Made by a program: the position numbers and the translations under genes
In this document: one piece after another, positions 17,985 through 26,687 of the stretch
Layout of the letters: each line of letters begins with the position of its first letter
Position numbering within the stretch: position 1 is the stretch's first letter
From: Phycisphaerae bacterium
Lineage (GTDB): Bacteria > Chloroflexota > Anaerolineae > 4572-78 > J111
Reading direction: 5' to 3'
DNA length: 64,000 nucleotides
Assembly (NCBI GenBank): GCA_028285035.1
Contig: JANQQF010000071.1
Coordinates: forward strand, 1 to 64,000
The notes under the pieces: model-generated
Seen by the model: only the letters and a program-made list of their open reading frames with translations
Told to the model about the DNA's origin: nothing
Database searches by the model: none

Positions 17985-19709
17985 ATGATGATTAAAAAGT
18001 TAATCACAATTGTTGCAACTATGGCAATCTTGATGGGTGCTGTCACCCAAAGTGCTGCCGCGAGTCCGATGTTGCAAGTTGCTTGCGAGCAGGACACAGT
18101 TGTTCAGGCCGATGACTGGCTGTCTAAATTAGCCGATAAATTCTACGGCGATATCTTAGCTTTCCCAGCTATCGTTGAAGCCACAAACCAGGCCAATGCT
18201 GCCGATGACAGCTATGCCTTGATTGAGAATGCCGACTTGATTGAGCCAGGCTGGAAACTCTGTATTCCAAGTGTTGACGATGCCGCTGGCCTCGTTGGTA
18301 GCGAGTTAGAAACACCTCGCTTCGATGGCATCAAAATCGTTGTTGCCACTCAAACTGGTCCAGCTATTGCTAGCCCCGTTGAAGATCACGGTCCCGAGTG
18401 GGAAGCTCTGACTGGTGGTGAAGTTGAATTGCAGCAGTTCGCCTTTGGTGAATTGTTCGAAAAGATGGTTACCTCTTTCGAAACCGGCTCTAACGATTTC
18501 GATATGATGATTTTCCCCGCTAACTGGGCCGGTGACTTTATGGCCCCTGGGTATATGGAGCCAATGCCTCAGAACATTCTGGACCGCATTGATCAAGACG
18601 ACATTATTCCGTTGTATGGTGAGCGTCTGACAGCTTGGGGTAACACCGTATTCGCACTACCATACGACGGTGACGCGCACATGCTGTACTACCGCAAGGA
18701 CCTCATCAGCCCAGATTCACCATTCGCAGCTGACTTCGAAGCTGAGTATGGCTGGCCACTGGATGAGCCGACTACGTGGAACCAGTACTATGCAATTGCT
18801 GAGTTCTTCAACGGTCGTGAAGTTGAAACTGCTGGCGTTACTGCCCCGATTGCTGGTGTTTCTGAAGCACAGCGCCGTAACGCTCAGAGCTTCTGGGTGT
18901 TCTTATCACACGCCGCTGGTTACGGTAAGGTACCTGGAGATCCCTGCTTCTACTTTACTTGTGACACGATGACCCCGCTCGTGAACAGCCCTGGCTGGGT
19001 CGCAGCATTGGATGACTACATTCGCTCACGTGACCTTGGCCCAGCTGAGCAGTTACAGTGGGACGTTGCTGATACCCGCGTTCAGTTCCCGGCTGGTGCT
19101 GCAGTGATGAACATCGACTGGGGTGATGTTGGCCCGATCTCTTACGACGAAGCCTCTTCAGTCATCGTTGGTGATACTGGCTTCGGCGTATTGCCTGGTG
19201 GCGATCGCTACTGGGATTACCAAGCCGGTGCGTGGGTTGAAGAAGAAAACATTGCACCGTTTATCGCCTTTGGTGGTTGGATCATTGGTGTTGCCGCTGA
19301 CAGCGATGCCAAAGAAGCAGCCTTAAGCTTCGCGGCCTTTATGGCTCGCCCCGAGTTGGTTCAGCAATTAGCTGTTACACCAAACACAGGGATCAACCCG
19401 GCTCGCTACAGCCAGTTTGAAGACATTAGTCTGTGGACCGGTGCTGGCTTCGACGAAGAAGGTGCTGTTGACTACCTCGACGCCGTACGTGACACCATCA
19501 ACCACCCGAACGCTGTAATGGACCTCCGTATCCGTGGTTCAGCCGAATACATGAGCATTCTGGACGTCGAAATTAGCCGTGCCCTGGCTGACGAAATCTC
19601 TTCACAAGAAGCCCTTGACAACGTTGCAGCTCAGTGGGAAGAAATCACTGACCGCCTCGGTCGTGACTCACAGCTTGAGCAGTACAAAGCTTCAATTGGC
19701 GCTGAATAA
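17985..19709 (+). CDS. ABC sugar transporter substrate-binding protein with N-terminal LysM-like domain
   Basis: 574 residues. A signal peptide (KKLITIVATMAILMGAVTQ) is followed by a roughly 60-residue LysM-like module: VQADDWLSKLADKFYGD, then IVEATNQAN and NADLIEPGWKLCIP. From about residue 90 an extracellular solute-binding protein family 1 domain begins (IKIVVATQTGPAIASP...GPEWEALTGGEVEL) and ends with ISSQEALDNVAAQWEEITDRLG. No lipobox Cys is seen, so the LysM-like part may hold the protein at the wall. The start at 17985 (or 17988) follows AAGGAGA. Followed by two permeases; the ATPase is not in the window and may be a shared MsmK-type protein. Confidence 0.85.
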   Translation: MMIKKLITIVATMAILMGAVTQSAAASPMLQVACEQDTVVQADDWLSKLADKFYGDILAFPAIVEATNQANAADDSYALIENADLIEPGWKLCIPSVDDAAGLVGSELETPRFDGIKIVVATQTGPAIASPVEDHGPEWEALTGGEVELQQFAFGELFEKMVTSFETGSNDFDMMIFPANWAGDFMAPGYMEPMPQNILDRIDQDDIIPLYGERLTAWGNTVFALPYDGDAHMLYYRKDLISPDSPFAADFEAEYGWPLDEPTTWNQYYAIAEFFNGREVETAGVTAPIAGVSEAQRRNAQSFWVFLSHAAGYGKVPGDPCFYFTCDTMTPLVNSPGWVAALDDYIRSRDLGPAEQLQWDVADTRVQFPAGAAVMNIDWGDVGPISYDEASSVIVGDTGFGVLPGGDRYWDYQAGAWVEEENIAPFIAFGGWIIGVAADSDAKEAALSFAAFMARPELVQQLAVTPNTGINPARYSQFEDISLWTGAGFDEEGAVDYLDAVRDTINHPNAVMDLRIRGSAEYMSILDVEISRALADEISSQEALDNVAAQWEEITDRLGRDSQLEQYKASIGAE

Positions 19710-19747
19710 AATTTAGCGTTATTCGTAGAATTTAGGTATTGATCCTT

Positions 19748-19774
19748 GGTGGGGTACACAATGTGTACCCCACC
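19748..19774. promoter_or_regulatory. Intercistronic stem-loop between binding protein and permease genes
   Basis: GGTGGGGTACACA (19748-19760) and its exact complement (19762-19774) are separated by one base. No T run follows on the plus strand, so it looks like an mRNA-stabilising or attenuating hairpin that lets the binding protein be made in excess of the permeases. Confidence 0.65.
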
Positions 19775-19893
19775 ACTAAATATCCACAGGGCGCAAGCAG
19801 TAGGGCATAACCTATCTAAAACCGTTATTTTTTACTTCCTGCGTCTTGACAGACTATCGATAAATCAGAACTAAACATTCAAGGGAGAACCGA

Positions 19894-20886
19894 ATGGCCG
19901 CAACATCAAAAGGTGCCATTATTGGCGAAAAGGCCTATGAGCGAGGTATCAAACGTGTATTCCTCACCCCAGCTGTTGTTTTTATTCTTATTTTTTCCAT
20001 TTTCCCCCTGCTATGGTCCTTAAGCATCAGCTTTACCGACCTCCAACGGGGAGGCAGCACCTCCTCAGCAGCAACTGCCGAAGAGATTGAGGCAGGTGAG
20101 ACAGACGGGAGCGGCGGATTTCTTGGATTAGGCTTTGAAATTACTGGGCGCAACTATGTTCGAACTGCCAGTGATGAACGGCTTTTTACGGCAGCACGTA
20201 ACACTCTAACTTACGTCATTGTCGGAGTTACTGTCCAATATCTCATTGGTTTTGGCCTAGCGCTGCTCTTGAATCAACAATTTGTCGGGCGAAATGTGGT
20301 ACGCATCATCTTTTTGATGCCGATGATGATGACCCCAGTGGCCGCTGCCTATACCGGACGGATGATGTTTGACACCCGTATTTCCCCCTTGGCCCAATTT
20401 CAACGGGGGTTGTCCGACATACTAGGCACAACCATCTCCATTCCCTGGTTGACTGATGGCTTTTGGGCTACGGTCGCGGTTATCATTATGGATAGTTGGC
20501 AATGGATACCGTTTATGACGCTGCTACTGTTGGCCGGTCTACAAAGCATTCCTGACGATATTTATGAGGCAGCCCGTGTCGATGGCGCTAATTCCTGGAC
20601 GATTTTACAAAAAATCACCTTCCCCATCCTTCTGCCCATCTCAATTACCGTGATCCTCATTCGCGGTTTGGAGATCTTCAAAATCATCGACGTTATTGTA
20701 GTCACCACCGGTGGTGGGCCAGGTTCAGCGACTGAGTCGTTGACAATGTATATTTTTGATACCGCCCTCACCTTTGGTAACTACGGTTACGCTGCTGCAA
20801 TCTCGTACATTCTATTGGTCTTGGTTGTTATATTCGCCACCTTGTTCCTTTATTTTGGCCGGGCACTATCTACAAGAGCATCCTAA
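19894..20886 (+). CDS. ABC sugar transporter permease (MalF/UgpA-like)
   Basis: 330 residues, six predicted membrane helices starting with [22 protein letters not shown]. The EAA loop that contacts the ATPase is [26 protein letters not shown] hydrophilic insert rich in Ala, Glu and Gly lies after the first helix. GGGAG precedes the ATG, and a TTGACA about 45 bases upstream could give a second promoter. Partner of the next gene and of the binding protein upstream. Confidence 0.9.
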   Translation: MAATSKGAIIGEKAYERGIKRVFLTPAVVFILIFSIFPLLWSLSISFTDLQRGGSTSSAATAEEIEAGETDGSGGFLGLGFEITGRNYVRTASDERLFTAARNTLTYVIVGVTVQYLIGFGLALLLNQQFVGRNVVRIIFLMPMMMTPVAAAYTGRMMFDTRISPLAQFQRGLSDILGTTISIPWLTDGFWATVAVIIMDSWQWIPFMTLLLLAGLQSIPDDIYEAARVDGANSWTILQKITFPILLPISITVILIRGLEIFKIIDVIVVTTGGGPGSATESLTMYIFDTALTFGNYGYAAAISYILLVLVVIFATLFLYFGRALSTRAS

Positions 20887-20902
20887 TTAGGGGAAACTAA
20901 TT

Positions 20903-21760
20903 ATGAAGACATCTACAACGCAAAAAGTTATTACATATACGATCATTCTAATTTGGACGTTCATCTGTTTGTTCCCATTCTACTGGCTGTTTACAACGTC
21001 ATTCAAGCAGCCCCTTCACGTCAGCCGTGGCCCACTTTATTTTCCTTATGTTGATTATCAACCAACGGGGGAGCACTGGGTTTACCTCTTTGATGAACAA
21101 CAAGATATTATCTTCCGTCATTTTCGCAATAGTTTAATTTCGGCAGCAGGTAGCACCATTCTGGCAGTTGTGATTGGTTCTATGGCCGGTTATGGGTTAG
21201 CCCGTTACAAATATTATTGGCGCATATTAGGCTGGCGAAACAATGACATTGCCTTTTGGGTGATCTCCCAACGTTTTCTGCCTCCAGCTCTATTTGTGGT
21301 GCCTTTTCTTCTAATTTACTCCACACTAGGGATGATTGACACCCATATCGGGCTAATTTTGGCCTATACGATGTTCAACCTACCCTTTACCGTTTGGATC
21401 ATGCGAGACTTCTTTGAGAGTCTACCTAGCGATTTGGAAGACAGTGCTCTGGTCGATGGGGCCACACCCTGGCAAGCCTTTATTCGGATTGTGCTACCCT
21501 TGAGCGCCCCAGGTCTTGTAGCCGTCGCCATCTTCTCTTTTGTTTTCTCCTGGAATGAATACCTCTACGCCTTGATGTTGACCAACTTCGACGCGATTAC
21601 AATGCCTGTTCTGATTGCAGGCCAAAACAACACCCGTGGCATCCAATGGTGGTTTATTTCCGCCCTCACACTCTCAACAGTCGCGCCGGTGGTTCTCATT
21701 GGTCTATTCCTGGAGCGATACATTACCCGCGGCCTCACGACTGGCGCGTTGAAGGGGTAA
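20903..21760 (+). CDS. ABC sugar transporter permease (MalG/UgpE-like)
   Basis: 285 residues with six predicted helices. The EAA-type motif is [31 protein letters not shown]-terminal [13 protein letters not shown] is typical of the MalG side of carbohydrate importers. It follows the first permease by 16 bases with GGGGAAA upstream of the ATG. Substrate unknown; the surrounding kinases and epimerase-like gene point to a monosaccharide or small glycoside. Confidence 0.9.
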   Translation: MKTSTTQKVITYTIILIWTFICLFPFYWLFTTSFKQPLHVSRGPLYFPYVDYQPTGEHWVYLFDEQQDIIFRHFRNSLISAAGSTILAVVIGSMAGYGLARYKYYWRILGWRNNDIAFWVISQRFLPPALFVVPFLLIYSTLGMIDTHIGLILAYTMFNLPFTVWIMRDFFESLPSDLEDSALVDGATPWQAFIRIVLPLSAPGLVAVAIFSFVFSWNEYLYALMLTNFDAITMPVLIAGQNNTRGIQWWFISALTLSTVAPVVLIGLFLERYITRGLTTGALKG

Positions 21761-21787
21761 AATCGAGGTTGTAGAATTTATGGAGTT

Positions 21788-21846
21788 TGAGTAGTTACAT
21801 GGCGTTTACTAGCCACTAACTCACTACTCACTAGCCACTATCTTCA
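21788..21846. repeat. Heptad-repeat element
   Basis: Seven-base units of the kind TAGCCAC, TAACTCA, CTACTCA, CTAGCCA fill the gap before the ribokinase gene. TGAGTAGT (21788-21795) pairs with ACTACTCA (21823-21830). Confidence 0.55.
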
Positions 21847-21859
21847 AAGGAGAACGATA

Positions 21860-22783
21860 ATGTCAAAGCCAAAAATCTGTGTTGTTGGCGCGGCCAACAT
21901 TGACTTAATTAGTTATGTCCCTCGAATGCCAAAAATCGGCGAAACCCTGCACGGGAGCCGTTTTCATATGGGGTATGGTGGTAAAGGGGCTAACCAAGCC
22001 GTGATGGCCGCTAAGTTAGGGGCCGACGTCTCAATGATTACCAAGCTGGGACAAGACATTTTTGGCGAAAACACCCGCAAAAATTTCGAGGATTTTGGCA
22101 TCGACACAACACACGTTCTCTTTACCGACCAAGCCTTCTCTGGCGTGGCTCCGATTGCCGTCGACACCGATGGAAACAACTCGATTGTCATTGTTACCGG
22201 GGCCAATGATCTTCTGACTGAGGCCGAAATTGAGGCGGCTCGCTCAACGATAGCCGCTGCCCAAATTGTCATCTGCCAGCTAGAAATCCCGCTGGAAATC
22301 AGCTTGGCCGCCCTCCGTGTAGCCCGTGAAGAAGGGGTGACCACGATCTTTAATCCCGCCCCGGCCAAGCCTGAGTTACCCGATGAACTGTATCAACTCA
22401 GCGATATTTTCTGTCCTAATGAAAGTGAAACTGAGATGTTGACCGGAATGCCAGTAAGCACCATAGAAGAAGCCACGGCAGCGGCCAAAACGCTGCTTGA
22501 TCGAGGTGCGGGCAAGGTCATTTTAACCCTTGGGGAACGAGGCAGCTTACTGGTGACCGCCGAAGAAACAACACACGTGCCAGCCCCCACGGTGAAAGCC
22601 CTCGACACAACTGGGGCGGGCGACTCCTTTGTAGGCAGTCTGGCCTATTTCATTGCCCAAGGGAAACCTTTGCCCGAAGCAATGAGCCGAGCCAATCAAA
22701 TCGCTGCCGTCAGCGTCCAAGCCTCTGGCACCCAAACCAGTTTTCCTGCAGCAGCAGACTTGGCCCCAGAAATTTTGGCTTAG
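21860..22783 (+). CDS. rbsK: Ribokinase-like PfkB sugar kinase
   Basis: 307 residues. GYGGKGANQAVMAAKLGADV is the ribokinase form of the first PfkB signature, and ALDTTGAGDSFVGSLAYF contains catalytic D255. The middle ILTLGERGSLLV strand is also typical. AAAGGAG lies eight bases before the ATG. Expected to phosphorylate the imported sugar, ribose by family; the ABC system upstream is of the maltose/oligosaccharide type rather than RbsABC, so another pentose or a deoxy sugar is possible. Confidence 0.82.
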   Translation: MSKPKICVVGAANIDLISYVPRMPKIGETLHGSRFHMGYGGKGANQAVMAAKLGADVSMITKLGQDIFGENTRKNFEDFGIDTTHVLFTDQAFSGVAPIAVDTDGNNSIVIVTGANDLLTEAEIEAARSTIAAAQIVICQLEIPLEISLAALRVAREEGVTTIFNPAPAKPELPDELYQLSDIFCPNESETEMLTGMPVSTIEEATAAAKTLLDRGAGKVILTLGERGSLLVTAEETTHVPAPTVKALDTTGAGDSFVGSLAYFIAQGKPLPEAMSRANQIAAVSVQASGTQTSFPAAADLAPEILA

Positions 22784-22794
22784 AATAGGATGTT

Positions 22795-23895
22795 ATGACC
22801 TCACAAACGATTATCAATCTTTACCCTCACTTTTTCAACAAAACGGAAAAAGTCTTGGCCCAATGGCAGGGGCTTGAAGCCTCGGTATTCAAATATAGTA
22901 CCGGCGTTTTAGCCCTCCGGCTGCGCAACAGCCTAGGCTGGATGACCCTCCTCCCTTTTCAAGGCCAACAAATCTGGCACATTGAATTTTATGATCGTCT
23001 ACTAACAATGCAATCGATGTTTGCTGAACCAAATCCAACGACAGACTATCTACGCACCTACGGCGGCTTTCTCATTCATTGCGGCGCAACGGCAATGGGT
23101 GGGCCTGGGCCAACGGATACTCATCCGGTCCACGGCGAGTTACCCAACGCGACGTATCAAACGGCGCAATTGGTCTTGGGTAAAGATGATACAGGGGCGT
23201 ATATCGGCTTAACGGGAAGCTTTCAATATAGTGTTGCTTTCAACACAAACTATATTGCCCGCCCATTGGTCAAGCTATATGAAAACTCAAGCAAAATTTC
23301 GATTTCAATGGAGATTGAGAATTTACGACCGTACGATATGGAGTTGATGTATCTAGGGCACGTCAACTTCCGGCCTGTTGATCACGGACGCTTGGTCTAT
23401 ACCGCTCCCTACGATGCCGACCACGTACGGGTCCGGGCTGAAATTCCGGCCCACCTCAATCCACCAGCAGGGTATCGCGAGTTTTTAGCCGAGCTCAAAG
23501 CTGATCCAACCAAGCATCATCGTCTCAGTCCCGATTTGGCCTTTAACCCCGAAGCGGTCTTTTACATCGACTATTCAGCGGACAGCGCAGGCTGGGCGCA
23601 CAGTATGCAGATCCATCCCAACGGTGGAGCCGACTTCATCAGCCATCGCCCCGATCAGTTAGATCACGGCATCCGCTGGCTCAGTCGCACCGGCGACCAA
23701 GACGCCCTCGGCTTGATTCTCCCTGCTACCGCCGAACCCGAAGGCTACACCACCGAAAAAGCTAAAGGCAACATCAAGTCTATCCCTGCGGGGGATACCT
23801 TCCGCTTCGAACTCAAAGTCGGCGCGTTGACACCAGACAAGGCAAGGGAGATGGAAGGGAGAATTGATGGGATTATGGGGAGATCAGGAAGTTAG
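22795..23895 (+). CDS. DUF4432-family protein (aldose epimerase-like fold)
   Basis: 366 residues resembling the DUF4432 group of galactose-mutarotase-like beta-sandwich proteins. Features are FQGQQIWHIEFYDR, YGGFLIHCGATAMGGPGP, HGELPNATYQ and YLGHVNFRPVDHGRL, with several His and Asp that could form a sugar site. It begins 11 bases after the ribokinase stop and is surely co-transcribed. Likely an epimerase or isomerase for the sugar of this operon; activity not established by the sequence. Confidence 0.7.
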   Translation: MTSQTIINLYPHFFNKTEKVLAQWQGLEASVFKYSTGVLALRLRNSLGWMTLLPFQGQQIWHIEFYDRLLTMQSMFAEPNPTTDYLRTYGGFLIHCGATAMGGPGPTDTHPVHGELPNATYQTAQLVLGKDDTGAYIGLTGSFQYSVAFNTNYIARPLVKLYENSSKISISMEIENLRPYDMELMYLGHVNFRPVDHGRLVYTAPYDADHVRVRAEIPAHLNPPAGYREFLAELKADPTKHHRLSPDLAFNPEAVFYIDYSADSAGWAHSMQIHPNGGADFISHRPDQLDHGIRWLSRTGDQDALGLILPATAEPEGYTTEKAKGNIKSIPAGDTFRFELKVGALTPDKAREMEGRIDGIMGRSGS

Positions 23896-23951
23896 AGATT
23901 GAAGGTTGGAGATTATGGTTATTCAATCTCTCATCTCCAACCTCCAATCTC
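23895..23951. repeat. Heptad-repeat hairpin between convergent genes
   Basis: Units GAGATTG, AAGGTTG, GAGATTA on the left and CTCCAAC, CTCCAAT on the right. 23895-23913 pairs with 23933-23951 at 18 of 19 positions. It starts at the stop codon of the DUF4432 gene and may serve as a terminator for both sides. Confidence 0.7.
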
Positions 23952-23956
23952 CTCTA

Positions 23957-24934
23957 CTACGAATTCTTCGGCACAGACCCTGACTCAAAATATTCGGGTA
24001 AGCCCTCATTCCAACTCATATTAAATACAGGTTCAATCATCTTTCGTACCTCGGCTAACACCTCAGGATCAGGCTGGGTGCCGATTAAGCTTAGGTTCTG
24101 TTGTGCTTCTTGAACCGTGCCAATGCCAACCAACGTGGTGGCAACATAATCGTGTTGAAACGCAAATTGTAGGGCCAAGGTTACAATATCGGTGCCTTGG
24201 CTGCGACAATATTCAGCCACCACTTGGGCCACGGGAAAAACAGCCTTGGGCGCAGGGTGCCATTCAGGCGGCCCCTGTTCCGTCAGCACCCCCATATGCA
24301 ATGGCGAGGCGTTGATCAAGCCAATCCCCTGTGACTTCGCCAGCGGGGTCAGCACATCATCCAAGGTCGTATTCATCAGGTTGTAATGACAGTAGGATAG
24401 AACTGAATCAACCGCAAACGTCTCGGCTAATTCCTTAAGCAAATGAATCGGGTAGCCGGTGATCCCGATGTAGCGCACTTTGCCATCCTGCTTAAGCTTT
24501 TCCATTGCAGGCCAAGCTTCATTGATGATTTGTTCTTTGGGACGAAACTCAATATCGTGCAATTGAAAGAGATCGAGATAATCGGTTTGCAAACGCGTCA
24601 GGCTCTCCTCAACCGATTGGATAATTCGGTCATACGAAAAATCAAAGCCGGTTTCCAGCGGCTTATCATATCGCCCGGCTTTTGTGGCCAGAATAGCCTT
24701 TTCTCGATAGCCACCCTTTAGGGCTTCCCCCAACCGTGTTTCCGAGAGTGTTCGACCATAATAAGGCGAGGAGTCAAAAAAGTTGATACCGTGATCAATC
24801 GCATAATGGACCGCCCGATAAGCTTCGGCTACATCAAGTTCTCCATACTCTCCTCCTAATGGCCCCGCCCCAAAGCCAAGCGTCGAAACCTGCAAATCTG
24901 TTTTGCCCAATGGCTTATATGTCATTTCAGTCAT
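23957..24934 (-). CDS. Aldo/keto reductase (sugar 1-dehydrogenase-like)
   Basis: 325 residues, NAD(P)-dependent. The tetrad is visible: Asp in INFFDSSPYYG, Tyr in PYYGRTLSE, Lys in ILATKAGRYD, His in LFQLHDIEF. Sequence features (LGFGAGPLGG near the start, GFDFSYDRIIQSVEESL) match the branch that includes D-threo-aldose 1-dehydrogenase, which oxidises L-fucose and D-arabinose to lactones. ATG at 24934 follows GGGGTGG by five bases; a GTG at 24943 sits inside that site. Divergent from the lactonase-like amidohydrolase, which would take the product. Confidence 0.75.
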   Translation of the reverse strand: MTEMTYKPLGKTDLQVSTLGFGAGPLGGEYGELDVAEAYRAVHYAIDHGINFFDSSPYYGRTLSETRLGEALKGGYREKAILATKAGRYDKPLETGFDFSYDRIIQSVEESLTRLQTDYLDLFQLHDIEFRPKEQIINEAWPAMEKLKQDGKVRYIGITGYPIHLLKELAETFAVDSVLSYCHYNLMNTTLDDVLTPLAKSQGIGLINASPLHMGVLTEQGPPEWHPAPKAVFPVAQVVAEYCRSQGTDIVTLALQFAFQHDYVATTLVGIGTVQEAQQNLSLIGTQPDPEVLAEVRKMIEPVFNMSWNEGLPEYFESGSVPKNS

Positions 24935-24956
24935 TATATCCACCCCAAAAATATAA

Positions 24957-25037
24957 ATTTACGATTGACGACTTGGGATTTAGGATTAAATCCAATCTCT
25001 AAATTTTCCCGTAAATCGTAAATCTAAAATCGTAAAT
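24957..25037. repeat. Heptad-repeat hairpin between divergent genes
   Basis: Right half GTAAATC, GTAAATC, TAAAATC, GTAAATA in seven-base steps. ATTTACGATT (24957-24966) pairs exactly with AATCGTAAAT (25028-25037). It occupies the space where the promoters of both genes should be. Confidence 0.65.
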
Positions 25038-25133
25038 AAACCTTACTTGCTTCCCAAAGTTTGGGCAAACTCAACAGATGCGTTAATATGCTTATCATAC
25101 GCCATCAAACATCACTATTTTGAGGAGGCACAG

Positions 25134-26030
25134 ATGCTGCCAATTGTTGATACCCACCAACACCTTTGGGATTTATCGAGGTTTGAACTCGCTTGGCTTG
25201 AGGGATTACCCGTTTTGAATAAGAGCCACGTCATGAGCGACTATCTTGAGGTGACCAAAAATGCGAATGTGACCAAGACCGTCTATATGGAAGTTGACGT
25301 GGTCCCCAATCATCGGATCATGGAAGCCGATTATGTATTTGAATTGTGCGTACAGGATGACAATCCCATGCAAGGGGCGGTCATTTCGGCCAATCCTGGC
25401 GACCCGAACTTTCGGCCCCATCTCAAACCCTATTTACGCAATCCCTATTTCAAAGGCGTTCGGCAGGTGTTACACGGCCCAGAAATGCCAAAAGGGGCTT
25501 GTTTAGATGAGACATTCATCCAAAATGTCCAGTGGCTAGGTCAGCAAGGGCGGAGCTTTGATATCTGTATTCGGCCCGCCGAATTGGACGACGGCGTACA
25601 ACTAGCCAGGCAATGCCCCGACACCCAATTCATCCTTGATCACTGCGGCAACGCTTCCCCTACCATCGTCAATGGAGCCGATCCCGGACCACAAACTCCG
25701 GACAATCTCGATTGGCACACCGCCGAGCAATGGAAGGCGGATATTGCCGCCTATGCCGACCTACCCAATGTTGTCTGCAAAATTTCAGGCATTGTGGCTC
25801 GCGCCCCTGAAGGTTGGACGGCTGAGACCCTCGCCCCTACTATCAACTATTGCCTTGATACCTTCGGCCCCGACCGTGTCATATTCGGCGGTGATTGGCC
25901 TGTGTGTACCCTCGTTGCGACGTTTGAGGAATGGTCGAGTGCCTTGCGAGAGGTCATCAAGGATCGTAGCGAAGAAGATCAGCGTAAATTGCTACACGAT
26001 AATTCCGTAGGCTTATACGGGTTGGAATGA
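25134..26030 (+). CDS. TIM-barrel amidohydrolase (sugar lactonase-like)
   Basis: 298 residues of the amidohydrolase 2 family. The opening IVDTHQHLWD, the inner FILDHCGNAS and the late VIFGGDWPVC are hallmarks of L-fuconolactonase and L-rhamnono-lactonase. Start at 25134 follows GAGGAGG by five bases; an in-frame start at 25047 lacks a site and adds unrelated residues. With the divergent aldo/keto reductase it would oxidise a sugar to its acid; the dehydratase for the next step is not in the window. Confidence 0.78.
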   Translation: MLPIVDTHQHLWDLSRFELAWLEGLPVLNKSHVMSDYLEVTKNANVTKTVYMEVDVVPNHRIMEADYVFELCVQDDNPMQGAVISANPGDPNFRPHLKPYLRNPYFKGVRQVLHGPEMPKGACLDETFIQNVQWLGQQGRSFDICIRPAELDDGVQLARQCPDTQFILDHCGNASPTIVNGADPGPQTPDNLDWHTAEQWKADIAAYADLPNVVCKISGIVARAPEGWTAETLAPTINYCLDTFGPDRVIFGGDWPVCTLVATFEEWSSALREVIKDRSEEDQRKLLHDNSVGLYGLE

Positions 26031-26069
26031 GTTGTTTTGGTAGAATGAGATAAAATTTTACGGTCTTGA

Positions 26070-26627
26070 ATGACAATGAAAAGACGGATTGAGGTTGTTG
26101 CATACGACGATAGCTGGCCTGTTCGCTTTGAAACGGAGGCCAGCCAGTTGACAGCAGTATTTAAGCCTGACTTGGTGAAGATACACCATATCGGTAGCAC
26201 ATCCGTGCCTGGCCTAGCCGCCAAACCCACGATTGACATCCTCATCGAAGTTCAACCAGACACGATTATCCCGGATTATTACAATACAATGCAACAGCTT
26301 GGCTACCAATGTCGTGGCGAGTCACTGGATGCCCGCATACCCGGCACTCCAGGCCGTTTCTACTTTCCCAAGGTTGTTGATACCGTACACTTGACCCACG
26401 TCCATGTCTGCCACGCAGGTCATCCGCAAATTGTTGAATTGATGGCTCTCCGCGACTATCTCCGCACCCACCCCCAGGAGGCAGAAGCCTATAGCACTCT
26501 CAAAACCAAACTCGCTGCTGAGTTCACCTACGATAATCATGGTTACATGCAGGGGAAAGATGCCCTTATTAAGGGGATGATTGAGAAGGCAATGCAGTGG
26601 CGTGTTAGCTCATCAGGCACCTCTTGA
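26070..26627 (+). CDS. GrpB family protein (UPF0157 nucleotidyltransferase fold)
   Basis: 185 residues. VAYDDSWPVRFETEASQL and HHIGSTSVPGLAAKPTIDILIEV are the GrpB signature, with a nucleotidyltransferase-type GS...D.D pattern. YQCRGESLDARIPGTPGRFYF and HVHVCHAGHPQ follow as expected. Often found as a small accessory gene, sometimes fused to dephospho-CoA kinase; here it stands alone. Function unknown. Confidence 0.85.
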   Translation: MTMKRRIEVVAYDDSWPVRFETEASQLTAVFKPDLVKIHHIGSTSVPGLAAKPTIDILIEVQPDTIIPDYYNTMQQLGYQCRGESLDARIPGTPGRFYFPKVVDTVHLTHVHVCHAGHPQIVELMALRDYLRTHPQEAEAYSTLKTKLAAEFTYDNHGYMQGKDALIKGMIEKAMQWRVSSSGTS

Positions 26628-26687
26628 AACCCTCCATTTTTCCGTTTGAGTGAGTCAGATTGGGTCAGCCTTAAAATCGTTTCGACG

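Noticed and set aside
17837..17987. N-terminally extended binding protein starting at TTG 17859
   Set aside because: The extension hides the signal peptide, and AGGAGGT is too far from the TTG; AAGGAGA before 17985 fits better.
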